Virus record (IMG/VR): IMGVR_UViG_3300030107_002661
Location: 22,618 to 42,754 of that record
Origin: a virus
DNA length: 20,137 nucleotides
Reading direction: 5' to 3' (one strand)
The notes below the pieces were generated by a model. The model ran no database searches and was not told the origin of the DNA. It saw only the letters and a list, made by a program, of their open reading frames with translations. A program made the translations under genes and the position numbers. Of the stretch, positions 12,001 to 15,809 are shown piece by piece (the first letter of the stretch is position 1; the number at the start of each line of letters is the position of its first letter).

Positions 12001-14545
12001 TGTATTCTTTGATTTAAATCTTGCTAACGGAACTACTGGATCTGTATTCACACCTCAGAATGGTATGACTGCTGATGCATATGGTGCTGTTCCTTATGGT
12101 GATGGATGGTATAGAGCATATATTACAACCACATTCTCCTTTGGTTTCACCTCAGCGAGAACTAAGGTTCAGGTTAATAATGCAACAGGACAACAATCTT
12201 ACGTAGGTAATGGTACTGATGGATTGTATGTTTGGGGTTCTAAACTCAATAAAAATGTTTTAGATCCTTACACTTCTGGTATCAATAAAGTATTCTATGC
12301 TGATTCTGAGTACAACATTAAGACATACGCACTTAATCTTCTTGAAGAATATACAATTAAATCACTTGATAATACTCTAACTTCACCTTCTACAAATTCA
12401 AGTTTCTATAAATTCTTTGATTCTGCAGTAGCAGGAAAATATGATAAAGATTCTATTAGTAGAATTGTTCGTTATCTACTTGATATTATTAGAAAACAGT
12501 TAGCAATTGATACAACTTATACAACTATAACAACTAATACCAATCTTACTGTTCCAGCTAAGACATATGGAACTAGATCTATAACAACTGGTGTAGGTGG
12601 TGGACTTGCTTCTGCTGATTTCATATATGGTCTTCAAAGTAACAACTATGCAGAATTAGAAAAAATAACTCTTAATGAAGGTGAGATAGTTAAGATCTAT
12701 CAAAGATTCCGTATTGATGGTGACATCACAGATGGTCCTTTCACCATGAATGAAGTAGTTACTAAGCAAGGTAACGCATCAATTACTGGTAAGGTTTATG
12801 GATTCTGGCAAGATGCCAACTATAAGTATCTTGATGTAGAGGTTACTGCTGGTCCTTGGGCAATTACTGATACCGTTGTTGGTGCAAGTAATTCTACAAC
12901 TGCTCAGATTAGTGCTATTGAAGATCGCATACAAATTGTTGATCTTAAGGGTACATTTACTAATGATATTCCATTCAGAGGATATACAAGTGGTGCTACT
13001 GCATTACCTACAGGATTCCTGAAGGCAGAGGCAGCAATCCTTGATAATACTGGTGGTACTCTAACAGTTGATACTGAAACTCTTGCGGGTACATTTGAGA
13101 CAACTGCAGTTGTTTATCCTTCAGAATCTAGGAAGTATCTTGATGTTATTAAATATGCTGGTCTTGATGTTTCTGTTGGTGATCAAATCGCTTCTGCAGG
13201 TAATGTAAGACTTGGTTTAACTATCATTAGTGGTCTAAATGTCTTTACTGTTGGTAACAGACTTTATAAGATTACTGGTGGTGTACAAGATTTGAATACT
13301 TACGCTATCATTTCTGAAGTTGATATTGCTAATAACTTCATTTACGTAGTTGAATATCAGGGTACACTTACTAACGGTGATACAGTTGGTGATTATGGAA
13401 ATACATCCTTCCCAGTTGGTTATGCAACTATCGCAACTAAGGTTTCAACTGCGGGTGCTGCTGCTGCTCGTGTACAAGATATACGTACCATAGGTGTTAA
13501 TAAGAGATTATATCTAAGTGGTGTTGCTGGAACATTTGATCTTAAGGATGGTGTTATTGGACCTGATGGTTACAAGTCAGTTATATCTGCTCAGGTAGAT
13601 CTTAAGGCACGTGTTAAGCGTTCCTTCAAAGGATTTGATGGCACTACAACATCATTTAAACTATCACAACAAAATGGTACTCAGTATCTTCCAGATCCCG
13701 CAGGACATTTGATGGTATTCGTTAATGGTATTCTACAACCTCCAGGTGCTTCTAACGCATACACAGCGTTCTCAGACACTATACAGTTTACAGAGGCACC
13801 AGATCTAGGAGCATCCTTCACAGGATTCTACGTAGGTAAGTTGAGACAGTTAGATGATATTTCATTCGAGTTTGACTCCTTACGTCAGTCATTTAACCTC
13901 AAGCGTAACGAAGTATTCTACTCACTAACGCTAACTGACGGTGTTCAGTCATCCACAATACGTCCAGAAAACAATATCATCGTTTCTCTAAATGGTGTTA
14001 TTCAGGAACCAGGCGTAGGTTTCGAGATTGTTGGTTCTAGAATTATCTTCTCTGAGATTCCTCGTGTGGGATCCACATTCGTAGCATTCTCTTATGTTGG
14101 TTCTGAAGCAGACGTTGATGCTGCTGAAGTTGTACCTCCAATTGAACCTGGTGACTTTATTGCAATTCAAGGTGAGACTTCAGACAGAGAAGTTGCTGTT
14201 ATTGAATCTTCAAACTCATTAATCACATTTGATTATCTTGGATCTGTATTCGGGCAAGATGCAAAAGCACAAGCAGCGATTACTTCTGGATTCATTAGTG
14301 ATGTACAAATCACTTCTGGTGGTTCTGGATATACTTCTAGACCAACCGTAAGGATTGACTCTATATCTGGTTTTGAGGGTTCTATTCGTGCTCTAGTTGG
14401 TGTTGCTGGAGTTGAATTGAGTAATGCTGGTACAGGATATAAGAACCCTGACGTAGTGGTTGAGACTGTAGTTCCAGATGATTGGACTGCACCTGATCTT
14501 AGCCTATACGGTGAAGAGTTAATAGATCCTGAAGTCTTACCGTAA
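2..14545 (+). CDS. Giant repeat-rich virion structural protein (tail fibre/baseplate), 5'-partial
   Basis: The frame is open from the first complete codon at nt 2 to TAATAA at 14543-14548, giving 4847 visible residues with the start outside the window. The visible N-terminus (QDFSYAVKSAVSISDWKEIL, then NVHPASFKVFGE) resembles a conserved segment of large structural proteins in T4-like marine phages, so it is real coding sequence. Domains by residue from nt 2: FDG/VNGxxQ module about 106-178; beta modules 180-575; LamG-like 580-780; YPR unit 1 about 834-918; helical domain 927-1055; YPR units 2-22 about 1060-3300; helical copies 3300-3780; jelly-roll-like 3882-4092; beta modules; FDG/VNGxxQ modules 4542-4705; GxGY module about 4763-4823. 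No frameshift or signal peptide was seen. The giant size, modular lectin-like domains and position before a gp8-like gene suggest an outer baseplate or fibre protein, perhaps in the slot of gp7. The structural class is fairly secure; the exact role is inference. Confidence 0.85.
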   Translation, partial: QDFSYAVKSAVSISDWKEILIKNVHPASFKVFGELNLNEYGEIPNKETFFQLTKSVELAQEAIVPNIQNFALVEPIYSEFNNTEVLFRQKRLTSSENILTSVVQRLDDISSLFDGERIAFPLTVDSNNVVANANQLMIVLNGVVQNPETAFQIQQDSIVFSEPPQPPASVKYANITVNQIQTVKLTFTNISGIFPSVGNQLVGSSSAAKLTVTSVVGNDIFGFITDGTYIIGELVNVSATGFSATLESQSNVTNIGLFVFNENITNLTGDTAKVEQINLERGQETPLAKLRYSVGTSTTDVELVPVTGAEAALPANTFAVTKKYQFGSEIFLVNSITDNASSTTLGVTRAQDGTSAVAQLQDTPVYGTDILVTDKLTLSKTAGTYQSTPGLFDIQLNDYIIGAASGVVAQVTATSAYQDPTTNEFIGQVNISEGSSFFGLLFNRITSTSYPNVVLDDISKSQISIVDYTDNTTSFDLSFPANEQINNFILPYDNKVGTFSEGENIRNYKIDYGNNSGDFTATENARVRKLSFTDKQGTGFFNTGQVIRTRDTKAEVIGFNQARSIVYLGKIGRTLATGKDYFDFKFNGNAQLDTAQKKYGTTSLLLDGANDYVRNTLNQAELAFGTGALTVEFYVRPTAAALSGTATLIDTRASGATEVALRLYLQAGQIRWNVNGSDLVNSGATTLSADTWYNITYVRSSTTGKIYLDGVEVGTGTDSSTYVAKPITIGADYANINGFTGHIDELRISNTNRYNAAFTPVVGIFQGDANTKVLVHFDGIDKQTFTEDWSGAEGFTNGEFFNNDAIASSSRFAGVHTYTGGTSTNAITITAGSVQKDVTAATYNHVSGDLELTIGSHSYTTSDTLTIGADKLSFTCALDANATTHTYPRSTDPAFLTALAISSVTSTTVTVNVGAAGAPRGFVGNSQRYYNAADLIVANKEFIAKETVYLVNQKFPNFTTINGDANCEDDVKDILDALVGDLRNGGNNKIWDASALYVDRTDTNNIKLNHVETEINETIWAYGKANEIVEYIATNSIWDIQGDHGLLQKTDTTITDSSNPTYTQVTPTGAEYTASTGELKMTVSGHGLVGPSALTATGATYNASTGVLVVTSNGHGLVNGDKVQLEDNSLTFTCSMDDNRTEHTYPRISDQASTGWMEVSNKTTNTFEINVGKSPLIVYNPTGATYDGTTGYLKMQIGDHILTPKTNIRMAKESLSFKCSMDGLQATKKYPRTVDSIYDKSIPILFDGELHTASGASYVPTTGKMTITCGRGLTPTDVSYVASAGVMKVTVPNHGLVNGDNVRISDNALTFTCGMDDHYSEHSYPRSTDPKSGLSIAVSGVTANTFDISVGTSPIVALTPNSGSYDPTTGMMTLGFPTNHNLSAGTSIRLKKESLKFSCAFGGASGDAAIKSYPRTTDPFYSNSLLIESVTNTTITVQVLTTVPSTNTDAHTFVSADTGAVTTGGDYVHKFVRAVTNGITTPKHGFANKDRIKITDGSLVFDCGLDGNSTEHSYPRSTDPYSGRWLSISNVTDLTFDVNVGISPDTSVHTFKSAAPNGIVKRDGSITLDIGKSPQIGYDLTTATYDAATGDMVLTVAGSHNLTTAGALQIADNGLSFTCTMDGNATTHSYPRLTDPARKNALKIKAVGTSNLTAAAGTTYNPTTGVLSITSNGHGLTAATTKSVTDAQYNPGNGNLILTSAAHGFVNGDRVKIADNSLTFTCGKDNHGSTHTYPRSTDPSSNAWLFVQNVSTNKFTVNIGKSQDLSAHRFISATSSNIKKAEDAVKFDNESLRFTCVKDSNGSNHDYPRATDPVANQWIPIDSKTTNTFDVFVGKANDDSAGTHTFVSAVSNGIKKQTGTVTVNVGITPTTTYNPSAVTYTPTTGDMAMTIGTHYLRGGSTHTASNATYDAGDGLLEITVANHGFSVGDRVKFAADSLTFTCTMDGNTSQKTYPRTTDPSYNKYLAITKVTDNTFTVNVGTSPIVNYNVSAATYDPTSGDLQMTIGSHSFDIGDSIKLADNSLTFTCDYNSDGNTTNKTYPRSTGASTTGNNGADYAYNTALPITAKTATQITVNVNGGQGAITDTTAHNFVSATAGAVITGGDYVHTFVQASTDGITRAGDSIRLSKESLTFTCDYNGDGNSTNKFYPRSTGSNYPGGADPTYNTSTPVQNVGTSNHTVTAATYAPTTGVMTLTVPAHGFTSSTNHTVTGATFNTTTSILKLTIAGHGFNEGDRIKLNDGSLTFTCSLDSNASNHAYPRSTDPISGKWLPITNVNTNTFEVNVGNYFFGQSAISNSSTHAFVSATTNGLIKANDAVKLDAESITFTCAKDANASDHQYPRRSDPSFQEWLPISNITQNTFDVNVGRSSDTSAHTFKSAYANGLKRQTGVITVNVGISSDTTTHNWVAPTKLTPTNAAYNPTTGVMTITVNGHGMENGEQIKIDDSAIKLSCAFGGASGSAAQKDYPRSTDHASGRWLTISNVATNTFDVQVLASAPSTNTDTHSFVSAVANSITRGIIRTGGIYTHTFVSAKKNALVTGGSYQHEFIAGTNSYTPSTAGYVPATGVLTLTIKNHGFENGDAIKLTPNSLTFYCATGGSGQPKTYPRALGTGANAGSADPAYDNYLIISNVTTDTFTVNVGTSSDTTTHTFVSATSNCVTRAIIHTGGDYAHTFVSAVANGIKKQGSAISIAADALRFTCDIDDNATNHDYPRATDPAANSALAITKYDTNTFTVNVGKFIPGTGNTFDTYKELTPTSATYDPANGNLVIKIPSHGLTVGDKITIDDESLAFTCTMDSGQSTKYYPRDNHDTRASGRELAITAVDTGESTAAEDQTITVNVGAAGTNVQFTPSAATYDAETGEMTLTIGQHGIRQGSSITIANSGLKFTCGMDGNSSQKDYPRATDPYGGTKSIPVTHVGHTHHTATGAAYTPATGVMVITSASHGFSNGDYIQIVDESLTMRCGLDGNTTDHAYPRKGFDYPSGRWLIVSNVATDTFQVNVGISSDTSTHVFKSAKTKGIRKQSGVITVNVGASPIKGFDVQAATYNPTSGDMVLTIGNHGLTTGTNIKLAKESLIFTCDYNSDGNTTQKKYPRSSSDYVYNIPVAITATSSTTITVNVNGGQGAITDTTVHNFVGTVNQYTPTAISYNPTTGVMTVTANGHGMVNGEHIKIADNSLTFTCAHDSDATQHTYPRVTDPVSNKWIPVSGVTTNTFDIQVLDSVPSTNITAHNFVSATTNCITRAVVQTGGDYSHTFVSAVSNCVSYSPNTTHTFVSAGYGCVKKILNRHTWVSSVTNGVTVLDYTTADCADVQNTAENLMNILTDTLTAANAAVPTDYLGTLRKNEPPFEFLGGKVDTYFEVPFPVSYHDAATDIIYTNQIDETTLDRFRDAANLLRANSGPIVDKASFDMLNRYPDLALEMPRNTDGSGNGTLQCKTDLALILQEFIKDIEVGGNFNTINVAKFYLGTNDEIQHIRLQLFQSVYAHERLGVYMKQAITGDLDYTNTDDIIVGDWGITNDGGGCANVKTAIDNLITAVNDLIAPTSLDYATAADRLYFNRKYIAEEITGLTTAEFTYPLNNVNYSAFNYPDGANGEATCQRDLRLIILGIISDLQTGGTNSTISAIEKYLDSQGQISQVETELLATLYSIDQLKIMCQRAVKNVLYDLNSGQTDPNYAALYTDETAYRDTITPTNIQVVVDRIGVLVDIAVNILAPGKDVSRSAAKNILYNNNYYKEEITTIVNTQFGAGSWTYNTFIDELVLDLVHDIITTDVTDTAIAYNVTIQDVVGTFTVGELIFADNGGTAKVLEFNPENNFLVIGNFTGSPWGIADRIEGYTSSAQAVVSTAAVSGAYVWYNTPGNVKTLATARNITSNITGQISGTNLYTNPEKHTINWVGSELVITDDVIASPDFTVTAEKLAASTVSGLHVLYRDYNLTAFDTFDDENIKWDDTTNKFDEGAISIDSDTQQFTFSVFVKGAEYTSIRLKITLDDGTAAEQNVFFDLNLANGTTGSVFTPQNGMTADAYGAVPYGDGWYRAYITTTFSFGFTSARTKVQVNNATGQQSYVGNGTDGLYVWGSKLNKNVLDPYTSGINKVFYADSEYNIKTYALNLLEEYTIKSLDNTLTSPSTNSSFYKFFDSAVAGKYDKDSISRIVRYLLDIIRKQLAIDTTYTTITTNTNLTVPAKTYGTRSITTGVGGGLASADFIYGLQSNNYAELEKITLNEGEIVKIYQRFRIDGDITDGPFTMNEVVTKQGNASITGKVYGFWQDANYKYLDVEVTAGPWAITDTVVGASNSTTAQISAIEDRIQIVDLKGTFTNDIPFRGYTSGATALPTGFLKAEAAILDNTGGTLTVDTETLAGTFETTAVVYPSESRKYLDVIKYAGLDVSVGDQIASAGNVRLGLTIISGLNVFTVGNRLYKITGGVQDLNTYAIISEVDIANNFIYVVEYQGTLTNGDTVGDYGNTSFPVGYATIATKVSTAGAAAARVQDIRTIGVNKRLYLSGVAGTFDLKDGVIGPDGYKSVISAQVDLKARVKRSFKGFDGTTTSFKLSQQNGTQYLPDPAGHLMVFVNGILQPPGASNAYTAFSDTIQFTEAPDLGASFTGFYVGKLRQLDDISFEFDSLRQSFNLKRNEVFYSLTLTDGVQSSTIRPENNIIVSLNGVIQEPGVGFEIVGSRIIFSEIPRVGSTFVAFSYVGSEADVDAAEVVPPIEPGDFIAIQGETSDREVAVIESSNSLITFDYLGSVFGQDAKAQAAITSGFISDVQITSGGSGYTSRPTVRIDSISGFEGSIRALVGVAGVELSNAGTGYKNPDVVVETVVPDDWTAPDLSLYGEELIDPEVLP
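314..535 (+). repeat. FDG/VNGxxQ module, N-terminal copy
   Basis: This segment of the giant protein reads LDDISSLFDGERIAFPLT, followed by LMIVLNGVVQNPETAFQI and a hydrophobic IVFSEPP strand. It matches two copies near the C-terminus of the same protein (13625-14116), which share the LDDIS lead-in, the FDG or FDS turn, the LNGVxQxPG core and the I-x-FSE ending. The module is a beta-rich block I recognise from marine T4-like tail proteins; its function is unknown to me. Having the copies at opposite ends of a protein of about 4850 residues is the notable point. Confidence 0.7.
1739..2340 (+). other. LamG/concanavalin A-like lectin domain within the giant CDS
   Basis: Residues about 580-780 follow the LamG_3 pattern. 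A lead strand DYFDFKFNGNAQLDTAQKKY is followed by SLLLDGANDYVR, then LTVEFYVRP, TLIDTRASG, the central WYNITYVRSSTTGKIYLDG, the GFTGHIDELRISN signature and a closing VLVHFDG. The order of these motifs is characteristic of the concanavalin A-like jelly-roll family, whose members often bind carbohydrate and are common in phage receptor-binding and fibre proteins. Binding to host surface glycan is inference; the fold call is fairly safe. Confidence 0.8.
2501..2757 (+). repeat. Isolated first YPR unit of the giant protein
   Basis: This is a complete unit: ATYNHVSGDLELTIGSHSY, then LSFTCALDANATTHTYPR (Tyr codon at 2660), STDP, and the closing TTVTVNVGAAGAP. It matches the consensus of the main array (3181-9905) but is separated from it by a helical domain of about 130 residues. 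It therefore sits directly after the LamG region and before helical copy 1. Confidence 0.85.
2780..3165 (+). repeat. Helical domain copy 1
   Basis: Residues about 927-1055 are predicted helical from composition and heptad-like spacing. Key pieces are RYYNAADLIVANKEFIAKE, KFPNF, then NCEDDVKDILDALVGDLRNG and a tail KLNHVETEINETIWAYGKA. The same pattern (AADxxxxNxxxIxxE, then CxxDVxxILxxxxxDLxxGGN, then an aliphatic helix) recurs at 10160-10500 and 10640-11010, and more weakly further on. It contrasts with the beta-rich modules on both sides. Its function is not recognised; it may be an oligomerisation or spacer element. Confidence 0.65.
3181..9905 (+). repeat. YPR protein repeat array, units 2-22
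   Basis: Twenty-one imperfect units follow unit 1. The Tyr codons of the YPR motif are at 3434, 3689, 3971, 4238, 4541, 4889, 5198, 5420, 5858, 6119, 6443, 6773, 7016, 7397, 7814, 8132, 8414, 8702, 8924, 9278 and 9578. Spacing runs from 222 to 438 nt, averaging about 307 nt (102 residues). A full unit has three modules. A is ATYxPTTGxMxLTIxxHG(L/F)xxGD. B is SLTFTCxMDGNxxxHxYPR, then STDP, LxISNV and TFxVNVG. C is SxDTSxHTFVSAxxNGIxR. Every B module keeps one Cys 15 to 19 residues before the YPR. The copies are divergent in both DNA and protein, so this is old duplication with reshuffling rather than a young tandem repeat. It is probably a beta-rich fibre shaft (inference). Confidence 0.92.
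9906..11340 (+). repeat. Helical domain copies 2-4, after the YPR array
   Basis: The region begins with a half-copy (CADVQNTAENLMNILTDTL). Copy 2 at about 10160-10500 reads RFRDAANLLRANSGPIVDKA, CKTDLALILQEFIKDIEVGG, then IRLQLFQSVYAHERL. Copy 3 at about 10558-11010 reads CANVKTAIDNLITAVNDLI, AADRLYFNRKYIAEEI, CQRDLRLIILGIISDLQTGG, then VETELLATLYSIDQLK. Copy 4, less complete, at about 11100-11330 reads RSAAKNILYNNNYYKEEI and FIDELVLDLVHDIIT. The shared Cys, the D(L/I)xxGG turn and the NxxxIxxE helix match copy 1 at 2780-3165. A further related helical stretch lies near 12310-12510 (YNIKTYALNLLEEYTIKSL; DSISRIVRYLLDIIRKQL). Function unknown. Confidence 0.65.
11645..12275 (+). other. Jelly-roll, carbohydrate-binding-like domain within the giant CDS
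   Basis: Residues about 3882-4092 show the pattern of a phage tail jelly-roll module. A strand QQFTFSVFVKGAEYTSIRLK is followed by FFDLNLANGTTG, then the conserved GDGWYRAYITTTF, a long strand ARTKVQVNN and the closing GLYVWGSKLN. The GDGWYR and GLYVWGxxL signatures are common in phage fibre and appendage proteins with a carbohydrate-binding-like fold. The ligand is unknown. It interrupts the helical stretches on either side, again suggesting domain insertion. Confidence 0.6.
13625..14116 (+). repeat. Two adjacent FDG/VNGxxQ modules near the giant protein's C-terminus
   Basis: The first copy (13625-13849) has FKGFDGTTTSFKLSQQNGTQ, LMVFVNGILQPPGASNAY and IQFTEAPDLGASFTGFYVG. The second (13850-14116) has LDDISFEFDSLRQSFNLK, IIVSLNGVIQEPGVGFEI and IIFSEIPRVGSTFVAFSYVG. 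Both align with the N-terminal copy at 314-535, and the second copy shares its LDDIS lead-in. From about 13600 the DNA uses visibly more C-ending codons (TTC, TAC, AAC) than the repeat array. Confidence 0.75.
14288..14475 (+). repeat. GxGY module at the C-terminus of the giant protein
   Basis: DVQITSGGSGYTSRPTVRI is followed, after a short alternating stretch, by GVELSNAGTGYKNPDVVV. This paired 'V-x-I-x-x-(G/A)GxGYxxxPxV' pattern is a beta-rich module common in marine phage tail proteins. Related modules occur three times in the protein encoded at 15810-19979. Its function is not known to me. Confidence 0.65.
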
Positions 14546-14551
14546 TAACAC

Positions 14552-14559
14552 CATAAATA
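14552..14559 (+). promoter_or_regulatory. T4-type late promoter octamer (CATAAATA)
   Basis: The octamer lies in the 34-nt gap between the giant gene's stop and the ATG at 14580. It differs from the T4 late consensus TATAAATA at one position. In T4 this single element replaces the -10 box and is recognised with the phage sigma-like gp55. Transcription would start a few bases downstream, leaving a leader of roughly 15 nt before the ATG. The same octamer recurs in the other intergenic gap at 19984. Confidence 0.65.
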
Positions 14560-14579
14560 ACTAAAAATCGTAGCAACTA

Positions 14580-15806
14580 ATGGCTAAGCAAGCTCTAAAT
14601 TTAGGTTCAACAGCTAACGACAACACAGGGGATACTCTGCGAGGTGGTGGCGATAAAATTAATGATAATTTTAATGAACTCTATACTGCAATCGGCAACG
14701 GTTCTAGTTTGACTGTTAGTGTTACTAACCCTGCTGTTGGTCAAGTATTGCGTTATAATGGATCAACTTTCTTACCGTCTGATTATACTAATTTGACGGC
14801 AGGATTGGATGTTAATGGTAATTCTATTGTTTCAAGTTCTAATGGAAATATAGTTATTGCACCGAATGGAACAGGTAATGTAACTATTTCTAATGGTACT
14901 ACAACTAGCACATTTAATGGTACAGATAATACCATTGATATGCCGACCAAAGTTAAATATAAAAACGAATATTCCGCATTAGGATCCGCACCTACTGCAG
15001 CAACATATACAGGTTATTTTTTCACAGTTGATGGTGATGATAATCCATATGTAAACATTAATATTACTGCTGGTGGTGCTGGAGATGTAAGAGCAAAACT
15101 AGCAACTCAGTATTCTAGTATTGATCTTTTAGCAGACGTTGATACAACAACTGCTGCACCTACAAACAATCAAGTTTTAAAATGGAGTTCTACTTCTAGT
15201 AAGTGGGTTCCTGCTGCTGATGATTCGGGTATATCATCAATTAATTTATTCTCTACAGTTGCATCTGATGCAGGATCAACAACTGCAAATAGTCAATCTG
15301 ATACATTAACTATTGCTGGTGGAACGAATATTAGTACTGCTATTACTGGTGATACAGTAACAGTTAACTTTGATGGAACAATAACGACAACATTTGCTGC
15401 TCTAACAGATACAGATGTTACTGGTATTACTCAAGGTGATTCGTTATTCTTTAATGGAACAAATTGGTCTATAGTACGTAGTCCAATTACTTGGTGGGAA
15501 ATTAATGCTAATGGATCGTCTGATTATACCTTTAACGGACCAGGATTTTCTGCAGCAACAAATGACCCAACCATTTATGTACATAGGGGATTTACTTATG
15601 CTTTTGATAATTCTGTTCAGGGTGGTGCTCATCCTTTCAGGATTCAAAGCACTCAAGGTTTAAGTGGTACTCCTTATACAACTGGACAAAGTGGTAGTGG
15701 AACTACAGTTCTTTATTGGACTGTCCCTATGGATGCTCCGACCACTCTTTATTATCAATGCACACTCCATGCTGCGATGCAAGGAACAATTAACGTAGTA
15801 GCATAA
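14580..15806 (+). CDS. Virion structural protein with C-terminal cupredoxin-like domain
   Basis: The protein has 408 residues. The ATG is the first start after an in-frame TAG at 14571; no convincing Shine-Dalgarno sequence precedes it. The N-terminus (NLGSTANDNTGDTLRGGGDK, INDNFNELYTAIG) matches a motif at the start of many marine T4-like tail/baseplate proteins. The middle (about 45-300) is Thr/Ser/Asn-rich beta sequence with NGNIVIAPNGTGNVTI and DTVTVNFDGTIT stretches typical of fibres. The C-terminus (about 305-408) is cupredoxin-like: a HRGFTYAFD strand, His351 (GAHPFRIQ), a TVPMDAPTTLYYQC strand with Cys394, then His397 and Met400. His, Cys-x2-His and Met is a type-1 copper ligand pattern. 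Copper binding is inference; in known cupredoxins the Met usually lies slightly further on. The gene ends in tandem stops (TAATAG) directly before the next ATG. Confidence 0.82.
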   Translation: MAKQALNLGSTANDNTGDTLRGGGDKINDNFNELYTAIGNGSSLTVSVTNPAVGQVLRYNGSTFLPSDYTNLTAGLDVNGNSIVSSSNGNIVIAPNGTGNVTISNGTTTSTFNGTDNTIDMPTKVKYKNEYSALGSAPTAATYTGYFFTVDGDDNPYVNINITAGGAGDVRAKLATQYSSIDLLADVDTTTAAPTNNQVLKWSSTSSKWVPAADDSGISSINLFSTVASDAGSTTANSQSDTLTIAGGTNISTAITGDTVTVNFDGTITTTFAALTDTDVTGITQGDSLFFNGTNWSIVRSPITWWEINANGSSDYTFNGPGFSAATNDPTIYVHRGFTYAFDNSVQGGAHPFRIQSTQGLSGTPYTTGQSGSGTTVLYWTVPMDAPTTLYYQCTLHAAMQGTINVVA

Positions 15807-15809
15807 TAG

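Noticed and set aside
14546-14579. Rho-independent terminator or small RNA in the intergenic gap
   Set aside because: The 34 nt hold the late-promoter octamer but no GC-rich stem followed by a T run; the same holds for 19980-20017.
13988-15656. Minus-strand open frames at 13988-14170 and 15444-15656
   Set aside because: Both are antisense to well-supported domains (the FDG/VNGxxQ module and the cupredoxin domain), are 60-70 codons long, and no promoter or partner gene was seen.
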